The notes below the pieces were generated by a model. That model worked only from the letters and a program-made list of their open reading frames with translations. It ran no database searches and had not been told where the DNA came from. This document shows positions 38,577-48,203 of a DNA stretch of 64,000 nucleotides, in pieces. A program made the position numbers and the translations under genes. Positions within the stretch are counted from its first letter, which is position 1. Each line of letters starts with the position of its first letter. Source of the stretch: Bacillus zhangzhouensis (GTDB taxonomy: Bacteria > Bacillota > Bacilli > Bacillales > Bacillaceae); contig NZ_JOTP01000006.1 in NCBI RefSeq assembly GCF_000715205.1, forward strand, positions 62,001-126,000, written 5' to 3'.

Positions 38577-39632
38577 TTATTGTTTGGCTGGGGCTTTTTG
38601 GTCAATCTCAATTTTGACATCTACGTATTCTGGGAAAGGCTGAATCAAGCTTAAATCGTTTTCAAACAAAATATAGCCGTCCTCCCCATTCTCGATTTCT
38701 TTGAAATTGGCAAACTTGTATGTGATATACATCATGCGGTTTCGGTCTGTTTGTTTAAAGTCGGCCACAAGCCGCTTTCCTCGTTTTTTCGCTTCTTGCA
38801 AAATCGTTGTGAGTAAAATGGTCCCGACACCTCGAGACATGACGCGGCAAGACATGAGCAGCAGTTTGACATGCCAGGTGTCACCTATTTCTTCTATTAA
38901 TGAGAGTCCAATTTTGCCATAGGACCCGAATTTGTCTTCAAGTTCACAGACAAGCAGCAGGTGAGCATCTGATTGTCGGAAGTAATCAAGCTCTTCATAA
39001 TCGTAGGTTTTCCCGCTTGCATTTAATTGATTGGTACGGACGGTTAGTTCTTCGGCTCGCTGGAGGTCCTGTTCTCCTGCTTCCGATATAACGAATTTCA
39101 TATGTAAAGACGCCAAAAATTTCTCAGGCGGCCCTTCATATTTCTCTTCTTCCTTCTGCCTTTTATCCGCTTCTAAGTACATTTTCCTGCGTCGTTTTGC
39201 ATCCTCTGTGATAAAGACTGGACGCAGCCGATCATCTGTGAGCAACGTCATATAATCCACTGCATCCCAGCACGTAATCTCTGGATGAACAGCCTTCACT
39301 TCTTCTCGTTCAAATGGCTGATCATCAATAAACAGAATGGTATCTTTATGAATATTCAAGCGCTCGCTGATTCTTTCTAATGAACTAGATTTGGCATTCC
39401 AATGAATCTCTGGATAGAGAAAGAAATGATCGATTCCGAAGGCGGAGAGCTTTTCCTTCACAGCTGCTTCATCATTTCGGCTTGCGATAGAAAGAAGGAT
39501 GCCGCGCTCATCTAACTCCGTTAGCACTTCCTTGATCGATGGCTTTAACGTCACCTCATCTGATTCAAGTAAAATCCCATCCCATAATGTATGATCTAAA
39601 TCCCAGACTACACACTTGATTTGCTTAGCCAT
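38577..39632 (-). CDS. amiF: AmiF, FkbH-like HAD phosphatase/glyceryltransferase
   Basis: The protein has 351 residues: an N-terminal HAD domain with the nucleophile motif DLDHT (11-15) and FIDDQPFERE, and a C-terminal GNAT-like part. FkbH-type enzymes dephosphorylate 1,3-bisphosphoglycerate and load glyceryl onto an ACP, here AmiG. The start chosen is the ATG at 39630-39632, preceded by GAGGAGA; the ATG at 39650 overlaps the amiE stop but has no ribosome site. It lacks the extra N-terminal region seen before the HAD motif in the FkbH-like part of AmiM. The letter is assigned from gene order. Confidence 0.87.
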   Translation of the reverse strand: MAKQIKCVVWDLDHTLWDGILLESDEVTLKPSIKEVLTELDERGILLSIASRNDEAAVKEKLSAFGIDHFFLYPEIHWNAKSSSLERISERLNIHKDTILFIDDQPFEREEVKAVHPEITCWDAVDYMTLLTDDRLRPVFITEDAKRRRKMYLEADKRQKEEEKYEGPPEKFLASLHMKFVISEAGEQDLQRAEELTVRTNQLNASGKTYDYEELDYFRQSDAHLLLVCELEDKFGSYGKIGLSLIEEIGDTWHVKLLLMSCRVMSRGVGTILLTTILQEAKKRGKRLVADFKQTDRNRMMYITYKFANFKEIENGEDGYILFENDLSLIQPFPEYVDVKIEIDQKAPAKQ

Positions 39633-39646
39633 TCTTTTTTCTCCTC

Positions 39647-40504
39647 TCACATGTCATATTGGAAAAAGCCCTTACCTGATTTTTTTCCGTACTCGCCTGC
39701 GTCGACCATTTTGACAAGTAGAGGGCACGGACGGAACTTCGGATCTTTGTAGCTCTCGTATAAAACAAGCAATGAATTCAAAATCGTATCGAGCCCAATC
39801 AAATCACCTGTCGCAAGGGGACCCATTTTATGACCAAAGCCTCCGCGGAAAATTTTATCGACATCAGCTGGTGTGGCAACTTGATCTTGCACCGTCCAAA
39901 TGGCTTCGTTGATTGTCAGCATAAGCACTCGGTTGGAAACAAACCCCGGAAGATCATGCACCACAACAGGTGTTTTATCAAAGGATTTCAAGAAACCTTT
40001 TGCCGTTTCAACTGTGTCATCAGAAGTTGCTTTTCCTCTAATCACTTCAACTAACGCTTTAAGAGGAACAGGGTTCATAAAATGCGCCCCAATGACCTTC
40101 TCAGGGTAATGCATAAGGGCCCCTACCTTTGTGATGGAAATACAGCTTGTGTTGACAAAATAAATGGTTTCTTTAGCACATATATCTCGCAGCTCTTCAT
40201 AAATTGGTCTTTTCATCTCCCAATCTTCTGTCACATTTTCAATGACGATATGCGCATCATGTAAGCCTTCAAATGAAGTAGATAGCTGGATTTGAGACAA
40301 TACGTCTTCTAAAGACAACGAGATTTTCTTCTTTCTCACAAATTGAACCAATTGATATGTTTTCTTGATTTTTTCTAGCGCTTCGTTTAGCTTTTCTTCT
40401 GTGATATCAACTAATGTGACTTGATAGCCATTTGCTGAAAGGTCTAAAGCCATATCAGCCCCCATCACACCTGCTCCAATCACGCCTATGTGCTTCGTGT
40501 TCAT
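39647..40504 (-). CDS. amiE: AmiE, 3-hydroxyacyl-CoA dehydrogenase-like enzyme
   Basis: This 285-residue protein has the NAD-binding motif GAGVMG (10-15) and the family block GAHFMNPVPLKALVEVI, as in 3-hydroxybutyryl-CoA dehydrogenases. In the hydroxymalonyl-ACP pathway this enzyme oxidises the primary alcohol of glyceryl-ACP. Its ATG overlaps the amiD stop (ATGA), a sign of coupled translation. The letter is assigned from gene order. Confidence 0.87.
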   Translation of the reverse strand: MNTKHIGVIGAGVMGADMALDLSANGYQVTLVDITEEKLNEALEKIKKTYQLVQFVRKKKISLSLEDVLSQIQLSTSFEGLHDAHIVIENVTEDWEMKRPIYEELRDICAKETIYFVNTSCISITKVGALMHYPEKVIGAHFMNPVPLKALVEVIRGKATSDDTVETAKGFLKSFDKTPVVVHDLPGFVSNRVLMLTINEAIWTVQDQVATPADVDKIFRGGFGHKMGPLATGDLIGLDTILNSLLVLYESYKDPKFRPCPLLVKMVDAGEYGKKSGKGFFQYDM

Positions 40505-41211
40505 TTCTCTAACACTCCAATTCGCTTTAATATGACATTGATTTTCTCTACCACTTCATTTGTTAATGAATGAATAAAAAAGTGATCTCCATCGAATTCA
40601 AAAAATGCACAATCTTCGCTTGTATATTGGTCCCAATCGTCTAAATCGAACAACACAGAAGGCAAATCTCGCGTACCATAAAAAATAGAAATTGGACAAG
40701 CAGCTGGAACGACTTCATCACACTGATAGGTCTCTAGAAGCTGAAAATCTGCTCTTAAAATCGGCAGAAAGAAATCAAGTACTGCATGGTTATCGGCAAG
40801 TTCCTCAGGAACGCCGCCCATCGCAATAATCGCCTCTTTCAATTTGGTATCTGACAGCTGATGATAAACTTTCTTTTCTGGAATATGTGGTGGAAAGCGT
40901 CCAGAATAAAAGACATGGACAGGCTCTTTGTTTAATCTTGTTTTCATTCTTTTTTGTAATTCGTATGCAAGGACAGCTCCCATACTATGACCGAAAATGG
41001 CGTAGGGCTCTCCTTCTTTTAAGAAAGAGGACGCCTGTAAATAAAGATCATCTGCGACTTGCTGCAAATCGGTCAGCACAGGCTCTGTCATTCTTGTCCC
41101 GTGTCCAGGGAGTTCAAGTGCACGAATTTCTATCGACCGGTCTATATAAGATTTCCACGTACTGAATACGGTGCTTGCTCCACCTGCGTACGGTAAGCAA
41201 AATAACTTCAC
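40501..41211 (-). CDS. amiD: AmiD, type II thioesterase
   Basis: This 236-residue alpha/beta hydrolase has LFCLPYAGGAS at its start, the nucleophile motif GHSMGA (Ser76) and a late GDHFFIH containing the catalytic His. Type II thioesterases clear wrong or stalled units from carrier proteins. Because AmiM has no thioesterase domain, AmiD might also take part in chain release, but that is a guess. I set the start at the GTG 41209-41211, which overlaps the amiC stop as GTGA and has AAGGGAGTG upstream. A longer reading from 41235 would begin inside that ribosome site. The letter is assigned from gene order. Confidence 0.85.
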   Translation of the reverse strand: MKLFCLPYAGGASTVFSTWKSYIDRSIEIRALELPGHGTRMTEPVLTDLQQVADDLYLQASSFLKEGEPYAIFGHSMGAVLAYELQKRMKTRLNKEPVHVFYSGRFPPHIPEKKVYHQLSDTKLKEAIIAMGGVPEELADNHAVLDFFLPILRADFQLLETYQCDEVVPAACPISIFYGTRDLPSVLFDLDDWDQYTSEDCAFFEFDGDHFFIHSLTNEVVEKINVILKRIGVLEK

Positions 41212-42188
41212 AACACGCCACACTCCCTTTTGCATTTGATTGCCAACGCTTCAAGCCAGTTTTTTTCATCATGGATGATTTGTTCTAAGGAAGCTTTGAT
41301 GTTGGCTTGGTACCTGCTGGACATGTCCCCTGAAAAAAGGAGTTTCGCTGCCTGGTGCCTCGCTTTTTCCCATTCTGCTAAAATACGTTCCATCAACCGC
41401 ATCATCTCAGGTAGATCTTCTTTGATCAGACTCAGCCGATACAGCTCCACTTTCTTCGTATTGATGACCTGATTGAAAGATGCCACGAGCTTCTCGATGT
41501 CATCCAATTGCGGAAACTGCTCATAAAATGTTTCAAGAGCTGTGATTCCTTTTTCTATTGCGTCAAGCTGACCATGCATATTTCTCAGGAAATAAGCTGT
41601 TTTTTGATCAAATAATTCAGTCGAGACCTTTTTCGGATCAAAGTGGAAAGCCGCATAGGAGTAAAATTGATCATTCGGCTGGAAATACTCATGAAAGGTG
41701 TCATACCCTTTCTGCACGTCTGTATATGGCAACACTTGATGCTCATACGACAAATTATCTAAATGCCGATTCTCGAATACATGGAAGGTTTGCTGATTTT
41801 CATGAAAGCCCGTGATTAAAATCGAATGACGGCTATGCGTCGTCAAATACTCTTTTCTACCTCGCTGAACATAAGGATCTACCCACACAATGACCGGGCG
41901 ATTCAGCGTCACATCTTGTTTGACTTTCTCAATGAGATTGGCACAATGCTTGATTTTTTCGACTTGAATGCCTTGTAAATTCATAATCTTTTCAGGATCG
42001 TGTGTCGACATCCAGTCAATCTGCAAAAAGCCGTCTTCTGTGAGGCCATATGCGAATTGATCATTTAATAAGTATGGAGCGACTTCTTGATCATGCAGCT
42101 TTACAATCGGGAAAAAGCAATTGAAGAAGCAGCTGCGATAAAACAAATCATTATAAGGATGAATGCCCGAAATCTGTTTGACGGTCAT
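41208..42188 (-). CDS. amiC: AmiC, BtrH-like papain-fold protein of unknown role
   Basis: This 326-residue protein resembles the N-terminal domain of BtrH, the butirosin side-chain transferase. It has an early cysteine motif (YRSCFFNCFFPIV, Cys20 and Cys24) and a later His-containing strand, SRHSILITGF with His121, a C39/papain-like layout. The last third is helical. BtrH moves an acyl group from a carrier protein to an amine. In this pathway no such step is obvious, so its task is open: release, amide formation or editing are options. Its start lies inside amiB with a 38-base overlap and a GAGAGG site. Confidence 0.6.
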   Translation of the reverse strand: MTVKQISGIHPYNDLFYRSCFFNCFFPIVKLHDQEVAPYLLNDQFAYGLTEDGFLQIDWMSTHDPEKIMNLQGIQVEKIKHCANLIEKVKQDVTLNRPVIVWVDPYVQRGRKEYLTTHSRHSILITGFHENQQTFHVFENRHLDNLSYEHQVLPYTDVQKGYDTFHEYFQPNDQFYSYAAFHFDPKKVSTELFDQKTAYFLRNMHGQLDAIEKGITALETFYEQFPQLDDIEKLVASFNQVINTKKVELYRLSLIKEDLPEMMRLMERILAEWEKARHQAAKLLFSGDMSSRYQANIKASLEQIIHDEKNWLEALAIKCKRECGVL

Positions 42189-43692
42189 CTTTTTGTCCTC
42201 TCTTTCCAGCAGTAGATGTCACCATGAATCCTTTGATGAAACCAATCGTACAAAACCAAACGAAAAACAAGTAATAAGAGATCGCTAGTTCAATGAGAGA
42301 GGAAGGTCCCCATACAAAACTCATTTTCCAAGGCAGCCCATTAAAGGCAACTTGCGATAGAATCATTGGCAGGATCAATACTCCGATCAAGAGCAACACC
42401 CAGCAGAGACCTTTCAGCCAAACGCCACGTGTCATTTCCCGCTGAACCACAGCACCACTTTTTACACGCTTCCTCCACTTGATAAATCGAAGGATAGACA
42501 CCGTTTGCAGTAAAATAAAAAGACATGTAGCTGCAAGGCACAATTGATCAATGAGCTGAAATGGATCCATCGATGACTCTACTTGTTCATTTGTTCCCAT
42601 AATTGTTTTAGCAACAAGACGGGCCGTTTGCTCGGTGTAGCTGCTATTCATATTTGCTAACACTCCGATAGCGACGCCTTCTTTTGGCTGGATCAGAAAA
42701 AATGATGAATAATTTGGATTAGAGCCTGCATGAAATAACGATTCCACATGCCTATTCTTTTTTTCTATATACCAGCCAGCATTGTAAAAAACGTGCTTCC
42801 CTTCGTCTGGGACATTCACAGTCAAGTGATCAGGATTTTTCACAAAACGAGACCACGTTGAATCGGTCAATTGATATTGCAGCCAAGTACCAACCTCCTG
42901 GCTATTCATCACAATATAGCCAGCAGGGGTGTTGCCTCGAAATTCCGGTGCTTGATAAGCATGTGGGGCAAGGAATTGCAGTTTAAACCCTTCCGAAATA
43001 ACACCGTGCTTCATTCGTTCAGGCCCAGCCTCCGTTTGGTCAAGGTGATGTCTTTTAAACAGCCCTTTCATATATGTCTCATATGGCTGCCTTGTTACGT
43101 TTTCAATGATGAGACCAAGGACATCATAGTTGATGGTGGCATATTCAAAGGAGCTTCCCGGCTTGCGATTAAGCTCGATTGATTTCAGTTGATGGACTGT
43201 TTTTTTCAACGCATCCTTTGCATCATCTGGCTGGATAAGCGCAATGGATTGAAAGGGAATGCCGCTTGTGTGATGCATCAATTGTTCCACTGTGATCCGC
43301 TGAGGCTTGCCATGGTACGTTGGAAAAAAACCTGGAATATAGCTGCTCACCGGTTCTTTCAGATCAATTTTCCCTTGTTTCTCTAGGTCAACAATAGCAA
43401 GGGCGGTAAACGCCTTTGATGTAGAGCCAATTTCAAAAAAAGTGCTGTCTGTCACAGGCTCCTTCTTCTTTCGCTCCGCATAACCAAAGCCTTTTTGGTA
43501 CACCACTTGGTCCTTTTTCACGACCACAACGGACATGCCTGGAATGCGCCCAAGCTCCATCTGTTCTTCAATCACTTGATCAATGGCTTTAGATGAAATC
43601 GCTGCTTGTGCATTTGTTTGGCCGGCAAAACTACTGATCCATAACACTGCCAGGACAAATGAAATGTAGACAATGTGCTGACTCTTCCTCAT
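42151..43692 (-). CDS. amiB: AmiB, membrane-bound prodrug peptidase (ClbP/XcnG/ZmaM type)
   Basis: This 513-residue protein has a signal peptide (1-30), a serine beta-lactamase-like (S12) domain with SxxK at Ser90-Lys93 (GSTSK), a tyrosine motif around Tyr185 and HAG near the end of the domain. Three hydrophobic helices form the C-terminus. That layout is diagnostic for the peptidases that cut off an N-acyl-D-Asn leader during export in colibactin, xenocoumacin and zwittermicin pathways. AmiA makes just such a leader. The start overlaps the amiA stop (ATGA). The catalytic domain is predicted to face outside. Confidence 0.92.
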   Translation of the reverse strand: MRKSQHIVYISFVLAVLWISSFAGQTNAQAAISSKAIDQVIEEQMELGRIPGMSVVVVKKDQVVYQKGFGYAERKKKEPVTDSTFFEIGSTSKAFTALAIVDLEKQGKIDLKEPVSSYIPGFFPTYHGKPQRITVEQLMHHTSGIPFQSIALIQPDDAKDALKKTVHQLKSIELNRKPGSSFEYATINYDVLGLIIENVTRQPYETYMKGLFKRHHLDQTEAGPERMKHGVISEGFKLQFLAPHAYQAPEFRGNTPAGYIVMNSQEVGTWLQYQLTDSTWSRFVKNPDHLTVNVPDEGKHVFYNAGWYIEKKNRHVESLFHAGSNPNYSSFFLIQPKEGVAIGVLANMNSSYTEQTARLVAKTIMGTNEQVESSMDPFQLIDQLCLAATCLFILLQTVSILRFIKWRKRVKSGAVVQREMTRGVWLKGLCWVLLLIGVLILPMILSQVAFNGLPWKMSFVWGPSSLIELAISYYLFFVWFCTIGFIKGFMVTSTAGKRGQKDDRQTDFGHSSL

Positions 43693-46600
43693 GTAAATAA
43701 CGAATCCATTTCTTCAAGAGACATGTCCACTGTCTCAAAGTCAGACGGTGTAAATTCGACCTCTTCCTTCTCTAAACAATGCCTAACCAAACGTTCAATT
43801 TGCCGCTCTACCTCATGCAAAAGCTGCGTCATGTCTGTTTCACTCAGCTGTTTTTCACTAAAAGATAGATGGAAAATCAGCTGACCGCCCTTGATTGTTG
43901 CGACCATATCGATGACAGTTGTTAATTGATTATCCAATGACGAATCAGCACCTGAAGAAAAATAGGACATCTCATAATCAGATGATTGTTTAAGTACCTG
44001 ATCGATCTCACCTAAATAGTTAAACCGTAATTGTGGCGCTGAATGATCTCGAAGCTGTCTATTGATGAGTGACAACAGACCATAGCCTGCGCCTTTATTT
44101 GGTACTTCACGTATCGTTTCTTTGACAGCCCGAATATGATCTGAGAAAGACTCAGAAACATTCACATTCACTGGATACATGGTTGTAAACCATCCGAACG
44201 TTCTAGACACATCAATATCTTCCTGGACAGCATCCCTGCCATGGCCTTCTAATTCTAAAGAAATCTTCTTTTGATTCGTTTGCTGATAACAGGCTTGCGT
44301 TAAGGCTGAAATTAACAATTCATGGGGCTGCGTTTGATACGCCTTGTTCGCTTGATTGATCAATTGATCCGTCAGCTCAACTGATAATGCCTTGGTCAAT
44401 TTGATTTCATCTTTGACATATCCCTCATTTGTAGCCACTTGATACAATGGCTGAATATCCTGCACCTCTTTTTGCCAATAGCTGAACTCCTCTTTTACAT
44501 CACCTGATGCTGCATACTGGTTCATCCGCTCCGCAAACGTCTGATATGAATGTGTTTTGAGCGGAAGTATCTCTGCTGTGACCTTTTCTCCATGCAATAA
44601 TTTCATCAAGTCCTCCACAAGAATTTGCCATGACATGCCATCAGCTAAAAGATGATGTGCGGCAAAAATGAGATGTGATTGAGCAGTGGTTTGACAAAGT
44701 GCTGCCTGAATTAATGGTCCTTGATAAAGATGGGTCCTTTGCTTTAACTGAAAACCCACTTCTTTTAACGCTTCTTGCACATTCTCTTCTGACAGCTCCG
44801 TGAAATCGTGTATCATCAGCGGAATATGCTGCATGCCATCATCATAATAGAGTGTGTTTGTCATCTCATGTACTTTTAACCTTAATCCGTCATGATGAAT
44901 GACCAGCTCTTTTAAAGCATCCTGCATGATCCTTTCATCCATCTTCTTCTTTGAATGAACAATGATGGATTGATGCCAGAAATGTTCGTCTTTTAACCGC
45001 TGGGACCAGAACCATTCAACAATTGGGATCGATTTCACATCGCCCACAGCCTGCTCTTGTGAGATATGTAATGCCGGTTCCTGCTGGACGACTTGTGCCA
45101 TTTCTCTAAAAATTGGATAAGTAAATATATCTTTTGTTTTTAAATAGAGTCCCTTGTCTTTTAACTTCGCAATAAATTGAATCGCCTTAATCGAGTCACC
45201 GCCAAACTGATAAAAATGATCAGCCGGTTCAATCTTTTCATGCCCTAAGATATCTTTTGCTGTGTCTACGATGATCTCTTCGATGATCGCTGTTTCCTTG
45301 GACCATTCAACCTCTGTTTCCATTTGAGACAGCAATGGATCAGGCAGTGCTGCTCGATTAACTTTTCCGTTTTGAGTTAGCGGGAGCTCATCTAATATGA
45401 CAAAATACGCTGGTACCATATAAGCTGGAAGCTGATCTGATAATTTTTTTCTTAGTAAAAAGGTCGTCAGCTCTTTTTCTTTTAATTCAATATAAGCAGC
45501 AAGCTGTTTTTCTCCAGCCTCATCGGTTAGATCAATGACAGCTGCTTTATCAACTTCATCGAGTGCCATAAGCGCAAGTTCAATTTCCCCCAGCTCAATC
45601 CGGTAGCCTCGCAGCTTGATTTGATGATCAATACGGCCAATATATTCAATCTTTCCATCATTTGCTCGTTTGGCAACGTCACCTGTTCGGTACATGCGGC
45701 GATGGCTTACAAATGGGTTAGGCAGAAAGCGAGATTCCTGCAAATCAGGTCTTTGCCAATATCCTCTGCCAACGCCCTCGCCTGAAATATACATTTCTCC
45801 TACTGTCCCTGGTAATACCACTTGCTGATTTTCATCTAAAAGATAAATCTCCGTATTTGGCATCGGTACACCAATTGACACCGATGTTCCCCCATCGTCT
45901 TGATGAAATTGATGAATCATGCACCCAACGGTTGCTTCAGTTGGTCCATATTCATTAAAGATCGAAATTCGTCCATCACTTGCCTCTGTGATTCTTTTGG
46001 CCAAAGCTGCCGGTAATTGCTCCCCGCCAACAATCATCCGTTTAACAACCGATTGTGACAGCGCAGCATCTGTTAACAGCGCCATATGAGCTGGTGTCAG
46101 CTTGATGACTTTTGCTTTTTGATCAAACAAGATATGTTCTAGTAAAAAACCTGACTGATCCTCTTGACGATAAATCACCACTGTACTTCCAGTCACCAAT
46201 GGCGTATAAATCGATGTCACAGTTAAATCAAATGCAATAGACGAATACAAGGCAAAATGATCATCTGCTGAATCTGTATAGTGTGTTTTGGCAGACATGA
46301 TATAGTTCACTAAGCTTCGGTGCTCAATCATGACTCCCTTCGGCTGTCCTGTAGAGCCAGACGTATAGATCATATATGCGACATCTTCTGCATCTCCAAT
46401 GAATGGATGCACCGGGTCATACTGAACCAAGTCATCCCACACGTTGTACATATTGTACGTATCGCCTTCAAAATGGTATGACGACGCTTGATCTGTGAAA
46501 AACATCTTCGCCTGACTATCATCCAAAATAAACTGAATGCGCTCATGCGGATACTCAGGATCAATCGGTACATATGCACCACCCGCCTTTAAAATACCAA

Positions 46601-48158
46601 GCAGCAACACAATAAGTTCTGGTGAATGATTCATACATACTGCAACAAAGTCATGCCTCTGTAAGCCTTGTGTTTGGAGGAAATGCGCCATTTGATTGGT
46701 TTTTCTCTCAAGTTCACCGTATGTCATTACATGAGATCCATCCTGAAGTGCGATTCGATCAGGGGAAGTCTTAGACATATCTGTGATCAATTCATGGATT
46801 TTTTGTTTCTGTGGAAATCTGACGGCTGTGTCGTTCCATTGATAAAGCTCTCGTTGTTTCTCCTCTTCTGTCATGAGAAGTACGTCTTTTATGTGCTGCT
46901 TAGGCTGGATGAGTATGTTCTCGACAAATAGGAGCATCCTTTCATGAAGAAAGTCGATGTCTTCCTTGCCGTAATCTGAGATTTTGTAGTCATATTGCAG
47001 CTCGATTTGCCCTTTTTCATCCCATTCTTTCACAGCAACTTGTAAACCGTATGGCTGAAAGCCATTGTAAAGCTCTATGTATTCAACTGCGTACCCTTCC
47101 ATCTCCTGCACCATATTTGTGCTGTAGGAATTGATAAAAATTTGAAAAAGCTGATCATATCCTGCCTTTGCAAGCTCTAAATCTTTGACGAGTGCGTCAT
47201 ATGGATAACGCTGATGCAGGAAGTAAGCCTTATAGCTTTTTTGAATGTCTATCAGACTTTCTAACAAAGATTGCTGAGGATCGATCTTCATTCGATAAGG
47301 CATTGTGCTGACGGTCATACCGGACGTGGCTTTTTCCTTTTGTCCGGAACGATTGAGAACTGGCGTCCCAATAATAAAATCTTTTTGCTGGTATTTTTTA
47401 TGCAAGTAAACGAAGAGGCCTAAAGTAAATAAAGAGTTGATTGAACAATGATGGGTGTCTATAAATTCATAGATTTTTTCTGAGAGCTGTCGATCAAGAT
47501 AATGGCTTTGTCGATGGCCTTTGATTTGGTCAGTTCCCTGTACCAAATAACTTTCAGACACATCAGATAATGTTTCTTTCCAAAATTGCTGATCTTTTTT
47601 AAATCTTGGGGAGTTCATATATTTCGATTCTTTATCAATAAAAACAGAATGATTGTCTGCTTCTTGTTCGATAGAGGAGCTTTGTGTAAGAGCAGTGTAA
47701 AGTTGACTAATTTTATCGATGATTACTTTCATCGACCATCCATCTGCTACAGTATGATGGCATTTGATGAAATAACCGGAATGCTGTCCGCCGATTTTCA
47801 ATACGGCAAATTCGGCAAGAGAGGTTTCTAATAACTGAAATGGTGTTTTGAAGGCTTTTTCGGCCCATTCTAACATGTGTTCATGTGTGGAAAACTCATA
47901 GGCAGGAATATGGTTGTCGGCGTTTGAATCAACGTATTGAAGAGTCTCTCCGTCTTTTTCTACTAGTTTGAGACGAAGTGATTCTGTTGTCCTGATACAA
48001 GATGCAATGGCCTGCTTCAGTTTGTCGAGCTGCAACGGCCCATTGACGAAAATGATACCGCCAATATGATTGATTGGTGTTTCTGGATAAAATGTTTCCA
48101 TGTTCATCACACGCCGCTGCGGATGTGTTAATGGCCAATATACTAAACTACTAGTCAA
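43689..48158 (-). CDS. amiA: AmiA, NRPS loading module: starter C-A(Asn)-T-E
   Basis: This 1489-residue protein has a starter condensation domain 5-425 (HHTVADG at 134-140) that should take a fatty acyl group, A 450-940, T (Ser989 in GGDS) and an epimerisation domain 1040-1460 (HHLLADG at 1168-1174, EGHGRD, SRTFGWFTTMYPV). The code D644 L645 T648 K686 I709 G711 E736 V744 G745 is the asparagine code. The product is therefore N-acyl-D-Asn, the prodrug leader. The tail TPSDFETVDMSLEEMDSLF is a typical COM donor for the AmiI start. It begins with TTG at 48156-48158 behind AGAGGTGG. Confidence 0.93.
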   Translation of the reverse strand: MTSSLVYWPLTHPQRRVMNMETFYPETPINHIGGIIFVNGPLQLDKLKQAIASCIRTTESLRLKLVEKDGETLQYVDSNADNHIPAYEFSTHEHMLEWAEKAFKTPFQLLETSLAEFAVLKIGGQHSGYFIKCHHTVADGWSMKVIIDKISQLYTALTQSSSIEQEADNHSVFIDKESKYMNSPRFKKDQQFWKETLSDVSESYLVQGTDQIKGHRQSHYLDRQLSEKIYEFIDTHHCSINSLFTLGLFVYLHKKYQQKDFIIGTPVLNRSGQKEKATSGMTVSTMPYRMKIDPQQSLLESLIDIQKSYKAYFLHQRYPYDALVKDLELAKAGYDQLFQIFINSYSTNMVQEMEGYAVEYIELYNGFQPYGLQVAVKEWDEKGQIELQYDYKISDYGKEDIDFLHERMLLFVENILIQPKQHIKDVLLMTEEEKQRELYQWNDTAVRFPQKQKIHELITDMSKTSPDRIALQDGSHVMTYGELERKTNQMAHFLQTQGLQRHDFVAVCMNHSPELIVLLLGILKAGGAYVPIDPEYPHERIQFILDDSQAKMFFTDQASSYHFEGDTYNMYNVWDDLVQYDPVHPFIGDAEDVAYMIYTSGSTGQPKGVMIEHRSLVNYIMSAKTHYTDSADDHFALYSSIAFDLTVTSIYTPLVTGSTVVIYRQEDQSGFLLEHILFDQKAKVIKLTPAHMALLTDAALSQSVVKRMIVGGEQLPAALAKRITEASDGRISIFNEYGPTEATVGCMIHQFHQDDGGTSVSIGVPMPNTEIYLLDENQQVVLPGTVGEMYISGEGVGRGYWQRPDLQESRFLPNPFVSHRRMYRTGDVAKRANDGKIEYIGRIDHQIKLRGYRIELGEIELALMALDEVDKAAVIDLTDEAGEKQLAAYIELKEKELTTFLLRKKLSDQLPAYMVPAYFVILDELPLTQNGKVNRAALPDPLLSQMETEVEWSKETAIIEEIIVDTAKDILGHEKIEPADHFYQFGGDSIKAIQFIAKLKDKGLYLKTKDIFTYPIFREMAQVVQQEPALHISQEQAVGDVKSIPIVEWFWSQRLKDEHFWHQSIIVHSKKKMDERIMQDALKELVIHHDGLRLKVHEMTNTLYYDDGMQHIPLMIHDFTELSEENVQEALKEVGFQLKQRTHLYQGPLIQAALCQTTAQSHLIFAAHHLLADGMSWQILVEDLMKLLHGEKVTAEILPLKTHSYQTFAERMNQYAASGDVKEEFSYWQKEVQDIQPLYQVATNEGYVKDEIKLTKALSVELTDQLINQANKAYQTQPHELLISALTQACYQQTNQKKISLELEGHGRDAVQEDIDVSRTFGWFTTMYPVNVNVSESFSDHIRAVKETIREVPNKGAGYGLLSLINRQLRDHSAPQLRFNYLGEIDQVLKQSSDYEMSYFSSGADSSLDNQLTTVIDMVATIKGGQLIFHLSFSEKQLSETDMTQLLHEVERQIERLVRHCLEKEEVEFTPSDFETVDMSLEEMDSLFT

Positions 48159-48203
48159 TTACGCCACCTCTACTTTTCATATAGTTAACATTTCTACGAA
48201 CAT

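Noticed and set aside
37151-40504. A methoxymalonyl-ACP pathway
   Set aside because: The set AmiE/F/G/H lacks the O-methyltransferase that methoxymalonyl formation needs.
37151-48158. A zwittermicin cluster
   Set aside because: The hydroxymalonyl genes and the prodrug peptidase are shared, but there is no aminomalonyl pathway set and the four terminal PKS modules fit a dihydroisocoumarin instead.
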